A DNA stretch of 64,000 nt from Dendrocalamus latiflorus (Eukaryota > Streptophyta > Magnoliopsida > Poales > Poaceae), in contig CM029672.1 of the NCBI GenBank assembly GCA_017311315.1, positions 15,102,221-15,166,220 on the forward strand. Reading direction: 5' to 3'. Each line of letters starts with the position of its first letter. Position 1 is the stretch's first letter. Made by a program: the position numbers and the translations under genes. Shown here in pieces: positions 57,401 through 64,000 of this stretch. The notes under the pieces were generated by a model, which did no database searches, had not been told where the DNA came from, and saw only the letters and a list, made by a program, of their open reading frames with translations.

Positions 57401-60396
57401 CAAGGATACTGATATAGTGCATGTTATAATTCACAAATGTTCTTCTAATTGGTACAAGGTGTTATTGTTTTCAAACTAAAAATCATACTTGCTCTAAACT
57501 GGAAATTCCATATCCAGTGTATGATGAAGAAAGTAATGGTTGGACCAGTGACCACTTCTCAACCTCCAACGCAAGTGACAATGGTTCCAGGTAGCTGTAA
57601 AATTTCAGAAATTCATTAGAACTATGGAATTAGATTCAGTCTTAACCTAAAAAAAAGATAAGGTGTGTACTATGAAAATATATTTACAGAAGTGTGGTAT
57701 GGCATGCCTGATTTGCTTCAACCTTGCCTTGGTTTTGAGACTGTCTCACTTTAAAAGTTTTCTTTTACTTTAAAATTTTTAAACCACTCTTTAATAATTT
57801 TTTTTATTAGCCTCATAAGGCATGCCTTTTGTGATACTCAGAATGTTTAGTGCCCTGAGCAAGGCATATTCTGCCTCAAAAGTTGAGTAAAGGCCGAAAT
57901 CTAAGGTCATCATACAAACAGTGTTTTAATTTTTTAGACGGCAGCATTCAGATAAGTCCAGTTTTGCAAGGTCACCAAATCAAACATCCCCTATATGTCA
58001 TGACCCGAATACTAAGTAAAGGATGCTAAATTTATTGATGCCTGAAAATGACCAAAACAAAGACAGTAATTTTCCTCATTGACAGCAAAAATTATGTTTA
58101 GAGCACAGTTTTTGGCAATGATGATTAATGTTGACACAAACTACTAAGGACACAACATGTTTTTAAGCCATCTATATATCAACACTAACAGAACTAATAC
58201 AATTTAACATATTATGGAATGATTGATGCTATGAAGTGATAGACAGCATATAGCATTACTAATTAAGAAAAAAAGGTGACATACTGATCACTACAAGGAC
58301 TAATAGAGGTGAACATACTATAACACAAGAAAAAAAAGGAAAAATCACAAGGATCATGTTTTCAATTATAAGCAAGCATCATGACTTGACAATTAACATG
58401 GACCTAGTCATGTATTACATGATTGCAACATGGTATCATGGCTACTACCCTGAACCCTGTTAAGGGTATTAGAGATAGCATATTCCCCTGTAATATCCCT
58501 TTAACAAACCCAACGATTTTTTTTTATAACAAAAACTGACTCCGCATTATAATATGTTTTATCATAAGAGTCAACAACCGGGAATAATGCTGGAATAACA
58601 GAACATGTTTGCCTGATATTTAACTTCTTAGTTCATCTATTGAGAACTCAAGGTTCACTAGTAATTTCATATATATATTAGTAACTTGACGAACAGTAAT
58701 GAACCATTGTGAGAAATGTTTAGATGTTCTAATTCAATTAATGATATGGTAAATATTTAATGAAACTACAATTATTAAAAGGGAGACTGGAAAAATATGC
58801 TAACTTACTCAGTTGCTAAAAGCCCATCTGTCAAACCACCAATGAAGATCACCTGGTGGCTAAAATCACCAGTTCTGAATGCAACCTACAAGAGCAAAGA
58901 TAAAAGTTATCGGCTTATCACACATACAATGCAGCAACGAAACATATGAAACAAGAAGCTAGTTTATGTATAGTGGGGTTTTCTTTGTGGATGCAAATCA
59001 TAAGAAAATGATGGATATCTAGGAATCCACACAACATTGAAAAAAAACATGGACATCTGTAATAGTAAAAAGACAAAAGCTTCCAAGAGGTTCAAGCGGG
59101 CATCACCAGATGTAAAAAGGGTATTTCCTATCTGCAGAATAAGTTGTCCAATGTCCACAATATTATAACCAATCCTTTGTATGCTATCAGACTTGTAATG
59201 TACAGGATAACTAGCAATTTTACCCTGCTCAAGGTCGCAAATGGCAATACAGCGGTCCAAACATAGCAAAAATTGCATGCAAATAGCTTGTGACTGATCA
59301 CCCCATTGAGGTCTTTACTATAACTACAAAAGAATTAAAATACAGAGCATTGTACTGAAAAGATAAAGCGCCAAAAAAAAGTCTACAATAGCCTGTGCCG
59401 GCTCAAACAATGAATCTGTTAGGAACTCAGCAGACATAGGTTTATACAACCAGTTACATTACATATGTTTTAAGGTAAAACACAAAATGTACAAGTGGGA
59501 CAAAACAACAAGAAAACCTATTCTGCAAAAAGGATCATAGCCCAAAAGGGTCAACATTGTATATTCAGTAGGCTTTCTGCCACAAGAAATGGTACAGGAA
59601 CTAGGAGACAAGCAACAAAAGGCATAGCCATGTAACATCAGCAAAGGAATTAGTCCCAAGTCCTAAACAAACAACATAATGGCAGATTGGGCTCGCCAAA
59701 AGCAACCCTCTAAAGCAAAATCGCCACCGCTTGTGGGTTGTGTGTGCCATGAGCCGTGGCACATTACAGAAGCTTCCTTGTTCTATAAGGCTCTTAACAA
59801 CCACACGCATCGGTGAGAAAACGGAGAACCCCACTAGCTAAAGCAGGATAAGCCCAACGGGAAGATCCCGGATCTCGAACGTTAGAAAAGATCCCTCCTT
59901 CCAAAGGCTGTATTGGCAACGCGGTGACCTTCTAGAAGCTTCCGGAACCATCTGACCCGAGGAATTCCCGTACGCCCCCCATCTTCTACAACATTTTAGC
60001 CAGAGCAATTGCGAGATACTACACCAAGGAATATGTCGAATTCTAGAACCTTCTAGAAGCCACGTCGCGGAACAATCTCTAGATCGCCGCCGCAAGCGAC
60101 GGCGAGAGGCTTCTTGTCGCGGATGAGAGGGAGGGAGAGGCCCGTACCTGCGCGGACTTGGGCCCGTACTTGAACAGCGTCCCCTGGAGCTGCTTCCTCC
60201 GCCCGCCTGCGCCCGCGCTGGCTGCCACAGCGGAAACCACGCCGCCCTTACCGCCCACGGTGGCGGCGGGAGCGTCAGAGAGGGAGGCGGGGGCGGATGC
60301 GACGCCGCCGCCGGGGGGCATGGCGGAGGAGGGCTTGCCGGAGGCGGTGCGCGCGATGCCGGAGAACCAGGAGGATGCGGAGGGCGGTGAGGTCAT
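51433..60396 (-). CDS. alpha/beta-hydrolase, DUF1749 (UPF0613) family, nine exons
   Basis: Coding exons: 60148-60396, 58809-58885, 57489-57594, 56241-56333, 56098-56163, 55732-55877, 54240-54348, 51657-51721, 51433-51580. All introns are GT-AG, frames join without a stop, total 1059 nt (352 residues). The protein has a Ser/Ala/Gly-rich N terminus (1-60), then LQGTLFKYGPKSAQ and VIFIGGLTDGLLAT. The nucleophile elbow GHSTGCQ (Ser171), FSMGDEYVPEYVDK (Asp289) and WGNHALSNRVQE (His322) form a likely Ser-Asp-His triad. DUF1749 proteins are esterase/lipase-like hydrolases of unknown substrate in plants and fungi. The ATG at 60396 is chosen as first in frame. Intron 7 (51722-54239) holds a retrotransposon, and intron 1 (58886-60147) holds heat-shock elements. 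Exon borders were derived by eye. Confidence 0.9.
52067..53910 (-). mobile_element. small non-autonomous LTR retrotransposon in intron 7
   Basis: Two 130-bp direct repeats (52067-52196 and 53781-53910) run TGTTAA...TTAACA. On the minus strand the primer site TGGTATCAGAGC (53780 to 53769) directly follows the 5' LTR, fixing the orientation, which is the same as the host gene. Flanks ATTTT (52062-52066) and ATTTC (53911-53915) are a 4/5 match to a 5-bp duplication. The interior (about 1.57 kb) has no gag or pol and contains a host gene fragment. The LTRs differ at more than a tenth of positions, so the insertion is old. Confidence 0.85.
53061..53138 (+). pseudogene. captured fragment of a calmodulin-like (EF-hand) gene
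   Basis: On the plus strand the frame reads AAKELSEEQVASMREAFSLF, then DTNDG and a stop at 53138. This is the start of a calmodulin-like protein: the acidic linker, first helix (EEQVASMREAFSLFD) and opening of EF-hand loop 1 (Asp, Asn, Asp), cut after five loop residues. It is antisense to the carrying retrotransposon. The GC-rich surroundings (52960-53700) may be further captured sequence. Confidence 0.65.
56843..56951. repeat. 55-bp tandem duplication in intron 3
   Basis: Two adjacent copies (56843-56897 and 56898-56951), starting TTGCATGGTTTAGATTTTAG and ending CTTATGGATAGG, differ by one substitution and one base of length. Confidence 0.92.
59930..59947. promoter_or_regulatory. perfect four-unit heat-shock element in intron 1
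   Basis: TTC-TA-GAA-GC-TTC-CG-GAA: four alternating inverted pentamers without mismatch, the consensus for trimeric heat-shock factor. It lies about 200 bp inside intron 1 of the hydrolase gene. Confidence 0.7.
60041..60058. promoter_or_regulatory. second perfect four-unit heat-shock element in intron 1
   Basis: TTC-TA-GAA-CC-TTC-TA-GAA, again four alternating units with no mismatch. It lies about 90 bp downstream of the exon 1 donor (60147) and 94 bp from the first array. Confidence 0.7.
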
Positions 60397-60413
60397 GGCG
60401 GCCGCCGGCGAGG

Positions 60414-60428
60414 TCACGGGGAGGGCAT
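60414..60428 (-). promoter_or_regulatory. four-codon upstream ORF before the hydrolase start
   Basis: ATG at 60428 followed by three codons and TGA ending at 60414, 17 nt before the main ATG at 60396, in another frame. It matters only if the transcript starts upstream of 60428, which cannot be seen. Confidence 0.4.
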
Positions 60429-60666
60429 CACGGGATCGGGAGGGGCGGCGGGGTATACGAGTACGACTCGGGATGTTGGGAGGGGGTTAGCAGGGTTGGT
60501 TGGGACATTAAAAATCGTTAGGATCTTTTTTAAAACCAAAATTCGAGATACTGCTTTCTGCCTGCGTTTGGTAACTTTGGCAATCATCTTTTTTTGTTGG
60601 TTACTTGCTGGGGTTTTTCTCTGAAGGGAGCGACTACCACGTTGCTAGGTACACGTTAGCATTACG

Positions 60667-60940
60667 TATTGTTTATTTTAAATGGAAAAAGTGATTTATA
60701 TTTGAAATTTTACTGTAACTGATTGAAATTGTATTGTAGTTAAGAATTACTTATTTTATCGTAATTAAATTTAAAAAAATTTAAAATAGAAAAAACAGAT
60801 TACCCATTACGATAATACAAAACGAATACGGAAAAAAGAACCGATAAAAAAGCTCAAAAAAATCCGAAAAACAGAAAAAAGACAAAAATTAAAAGCAGTA
60901 AAAATAAGCCAAAAGCTCAAATCTAAATAAGCGAGACCTT
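60667..60940. repeat. inverted copy of the AT-rich non-autonomous element
   Basis: The reverse complement matches the family at 25090-25380 (CGCTTATTTAG, GGTTCTTTTTTCCGTATTCG, ATGGGTAATCTG, TTTAATTACGATAAAATAAG). It directly abuts the Harbinger-like element that starts at 60942. Confidence 0.55.
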
Positions 60941-61283
60941 AGGGCCTGTTTGGCAGAGCTCCAGATTCTCATTTTTCAGCTTCTGCTCCAGATTCTGTAA
61001 GAATCCACTTCTCTAAGAATCTGAAGCTACCTCTGAAAAGCGTTTGGCTAGTGAGTTGGATCCAGATTCTTAAAAGAAGAGATTGGAGGGAAATAGACCA
61101 TGTTACCCCTAGTTGTAACCATGAGATTTTGATTTAAGAGCTCTTCTTTGACATTTCATGAATAAGGACAACTAATTAACGAGGAACATGAGTAGGGATA
61201 ATACCGATATTGTTGTACTTTAAACAATTTATCTTTTACTTTTCATACTATTACAAATAATGTAGCAAATTTCACCAACTTTC

Positions 61284-61640
61284 ATCAATAGCCTCTGTAC
61301 AAGCATGAACCTCTGTATCACATTCCAAAATGTCATAGTTTTGTACAAGTATGTGTGTATGTACTGGGATATCATCAATATTCCAGAATGAACAAGCATG
61401 AACCTCTGTATCACATTCCAAAATGTCATAGTTCTGTATCACATTTCAATAGCCTCTGTACAAGCATGAACCTCTGTATCACATTCCAAAATGTCATAGT
61501 TCTGTATCACATTTCATAGTCATCAATATCATGTATGTATGTACAAAACATTCCAAAATGAACCTCTGTACAAGCAAGAACCTCTGTACAAGTATGTATG
61601 TATGTACTGGGATATCACTGCCATGAATAGATAGACATCA
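61284..61640. repeat. AT-rich minisatellite
   Basis: Repeats of CCTCTGTACAAGCATGAACC, TCTGTATCACATTCCAAAATG and TCATAGTTCTGTATC occur in changing order (61290, 61390, 61452, 61555), with ATGTATGTATGTACTGGGA interspersed. Confidence 0.85.
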
Positions 61641-61689
61641 CTGTACAAGTATCTTCATTCGTCGGCGGCGACGGTACCTGTACTGAAGA

Positions 61690-62330
61690 GGCGGCGGCGG
61701 CGGAGATCTGGAGGGAGGCAGGGGTGCTGAGGGGCGGCGCCGGGAGATGGGAAGGAGGCGTCAGTGGCGGTGCTGAGGGGCGGCACCGGGAGATCTGGAG
61801 GGAGGCAGGGGTGCTGAGGGGCGGCGCCGGGAGAGGGGAAGGAGGCGTCGGCGGCGGTGCTGAGGGGCGGCACCGGGAGAGGGGAAGGAGGTGTCGGCGG
61901 CGGTGCTGAGGGGCGGCGCCGGGAGATCTGGAGGGAGGCAGGGGTGCTGAGGGGCGGCGCCGGGAGAGGGGAAGGAGGCGTCGGTGGCGGTGCTGAGGGG
62001 CGGCACCGGGAGAGGGGAAGGAGGCGGGCGGCGGCGGTGTAGAGGGGCGGAGGAGGGCGGGGCCGGGAGACGGGAAGGGGAGAGGGGAAGGAGGCGGGCG
62101 GCGGCGGTGCAGAGGGGCGGGGGAGGGCGGCGCCGGGAGACGGGAAGGGGAGAGGGGAAGGCGGCGGGCGACGGCGGTCTTGAGGGGCGGAGGAGGGCGG
62201 CGCCGGGAGAGGGGCGGAGGGAGGCGCGCGGGCTTGAGAGGGGAAGGGGAGAGGGGAAGGCGGCGAGCGCGAGAGGGGAAGGAGGCGGCCGGGCGACGGG
62301 GTGCGGGAGGGGGCCGAAACGGGTGGTTTT
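61690..62330. repeat. GC-rich minisatellite with a proline-rich open frame on the minus strand
   Basis: Units of about 45-60 bp contain GAGGGGCGGCGCCGGGAGA, GGGGAAGGAGGCG and GGAGGGAGGCAGGGGTGC. Because the repeat lacks stops, a 255-residue frame (minus, 61655-62422) spans it, reading Pro/Ser/Ala repeats such as PPLSTAADASFPSPGAAPQH. I see no domain and treat it as a by-product of the repeat. Confidence 0.85.
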
Positions 62331-62811
62331 TGGTTTTTATATGGTGGCATTTTGCGAGTAAATACTATGAACTTCAATGGGTTATTGTATTTAGGGTGTG
62401 TTGGCTCCCCACGAGAATCCACCTCAACCCAGCTTCTCCTGAACAGTTCATTTTGGAACCTGCTCCTCGCGAGAAGCTGAATCTGGTCATTTTGGGAAGC
62501 GGGTTGTTTGGCACAGCTCCACCTGATTCAACAGAGAAGCTGGGAGCAGGAGCTGTACCAAACATGCCCTTAATGTGCATCCACTTCACGCACACGGCTC
62601 AATCTAGACGCTAAATCATTAATCGCCCCTATTCCCTCGTACGGTTTCTCTAATCATCCGATTATGCGGCCCACTTACTATCCATCTTCTCTGGGCTAGA
62701 TAGCCTACAAAATGATATGTCTCCCATGCAGGCACGTGGTCCAAAAAAACTAGATGGCTTATGTAAACACAATTTAGCCCGATTAGCCCACCCCTAAATT
62801 ATTATATGCGT

Positions 62812-63780
62812 TTTTAGTAAATTACCATCTTAGGTCTTCAAACTTTTACCTTTGTTTTTTACATGTGTACCAAAAGTTCAAAATTCTCCATCATTGCAAT
62901 GTAAGTTATCGGTCACATTTAACAAAAAAAAACAAATGGCCAAAGCTTTGCACATTCATTAAAGAGAAAATAGAGTTAATACAACCCTAGTCCCAGATAA
63001 TGACACCAATTATCATTGCCTACATAAAAAAAACACCTCGAATGTGGGACACACATTTAACAATTACCACCTTAAGTTTAAAAATTTATCAAATATTTGC
63101 GAGTTTACATGATGAAACATGTTAAAAATTGCCACCATTTTCCCCTAAGTTAACCTATGCACTTTTTACAAATTACCACTCTAAGTTCAAAAGTTACCAA
63201 TATTTTGTAAGTTTGTATGATAAAAAAAGCTTAAAAATGATCACCATTTCCACCTAAGTTATCGTATGGCTTTTTAACAAATTTACCACTTTAAGTTCAG
63301 AAGTTACCGTCACTTTGTGAGTTTGTCTAATAAAAATTAGTTGCACTATAAGTTATCACATGCACTTTTAATGATTATCACTTGAAGTTCAGAATTTACC
63401 ACCAATTTTTCAAGTTTGTGTAAATAAAGTTCATATTTACCATTAGTTGCACCCTAAGTTGTCATCCATACTTTTCACAAAATTACCACCTTAAGTTATG
63501 AATATACCATCATTTTATGATTTGGGGCTAAAAAATTCAAATTTTACCATTTATTGCACTCTAAGTTATCATGTGTACTTTTCATAAAATTACCACCCTA
63601 AGTTATGAATTTACCATCGTTTTGTGATTTGGTGTAAAAAAACAAAATTTACCATTTGTTGCACCCTAAGTTATCATATGGACTCATCTATTTATGAAGT
63701 TACCATTAGTTATATTTTAATTTATATATGCACTTTTCAAATTTATCATTAGTTGCACTCTAAGTTATCATATGCACACA
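62812..63780. repeat. tandem repeat, unit about 100-110 bp
   Basis: The unit carries AAATTACCACCTTAAGTT, GAATTTACCATCATTTTGTGA, a TTTGT-ATAAAAA spacer and TTGCACTCTAAGTTATCATATG. Starts of successive units are near 63170, 63279, 63377, 63476 and 63583, with degenerate units on both sides. Non-coding. Confidence 0.85.
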
Positions 63781-63879
63781 AAGATCATCAATTTGCACAA
63801 TCAAAAAGTATTCCAGTGAACAACCTTAGTAAACCAACTGGTCTAATATAACTTACGACTACTCTGATGCACAAGACAT

Positions 63880-64000
63880 GTGGTACTCGTAGCCCATGAG
63901 GTCCTACCAGCAATCTACGACCACTCAGCAAGTCGTTACAACCATCACACAGGTCGCTACGACCATGAAACAGATGCTACAACTATGTAGCAGTCACTAC
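63880..64000. repeat. short degenerate repeat at window edge
   Basis: Words CTACGACCA, GTTACAACCATCA, CTACGACCATGA and CTACAACTATG recur every 20-25 bp. The stretch continues beyond the window, so its nature is unknown. Confidence 0.6.

Larger units (their letters stand above)
60942..62569. mobile_element. Harbinger/Tourist-like element filled with minisatellites
   Basis: The left end GGGCCTGTTTGGCAGAGCTC and right end AGCTGTACCAAACATGCCC are inverted repeats. Both are flanked by TTA (60939-60941 and 62570-62572), the target of PIF/Harbinger elements. Inverted similarity extends inward (CCAGATTCT, CAGCTTCT and GCTCC words on both sides). Length 1628 bp. No transposase is present; the interior consists of two minisatellite blocks. 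Confidence 0.75.

Noticed and set aside
58964..59278. Minus-strand 104-residue frame in intron 1 of the hydrolase gene
   Set aside because: The gene model joins exon 1 to exon 2 in frame without it, and it has no recognised homology. Treated as intronic.
61655..62422. Proline-rich 255-residue protein
   Set aside because: It is produced by a stop-free minisatellite; most of it is a repeated unit in shifting frames, and no upstream gene structure is visible.

Overview
The window looks like repeat-rich chromosomal DNA of a grass, most likely rice or a close relative (Oryza). The reasons are one GC-rich intronless cytokinin gene, one nine-exon gene with canonical GT-AG introns, and dense nesting of plant LTR retrotransposons, an L1-type LINE and many short non-autonomous DNA transposons (hAT-, Stowaway-, Tourist/Harbinger- and Mutator-like). 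Only two host genes are well supported. Species is inferred; no search was possible.

Layout. 1-6008: minus-strand Ty1/copia element with one gag frameshift and its 3' end outside the window. 6009-8865: relics, no gene. 8866-17201: decayed plus-strand copia element with 243-bp LTRs; a second copy of its GC-rich leader follows the right LTR (tandem LTR-internal-LTR-internal). 17543-23708: minus-strand L1-type LINE with frame breaks and an 11-nt T run (poly(A) tail) at its 3' end. 23712-25380: short AT-rich elements. 26017-27066: adenylate isopentenyltransferase (cytokinin synthesis) gene with a TATA box. 27240-27743: hAT-type element with a perfect 8-bp target duplication. 28976-33035: decayed copia element whose reading frame ends in a segment resembling the PRONE domain of a plant RopGEF. 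33440-36660: DNA transposon ends and AT-rich DNA. 36661-43353: rearranged copia element with an uninterrupted gag-pol frame, flanked by inverted and duplicated pieces of itself, including a head-to-head LTR palindrome. 43354-51430: intergenic DNA with a Stowaway-like element, a long-TIR element, a GATA microsatellite and a second hAT-type element. 51433-60396 (minus): nine-exon alpha/beta-hydrolase gene (DUF1749/UPF0613 type); intron 7 carries a small LTR retrotransposon with a calmodulin-like gene fragment, and intron 1 has two perfect heat-shock-element arrays. 60667-62569: a short-element copy, then a Harbinger-like element full of minisatellites. 62812-64000: tandem repeats.

The two host genes are unrelated in function: one makes cytokinin precursors, the other is a predicted serine hydrolase of unknown substrate. 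Most of the remaining DNA records repeated insertion, gene-fragment capture and rearrangement by mobile elements.
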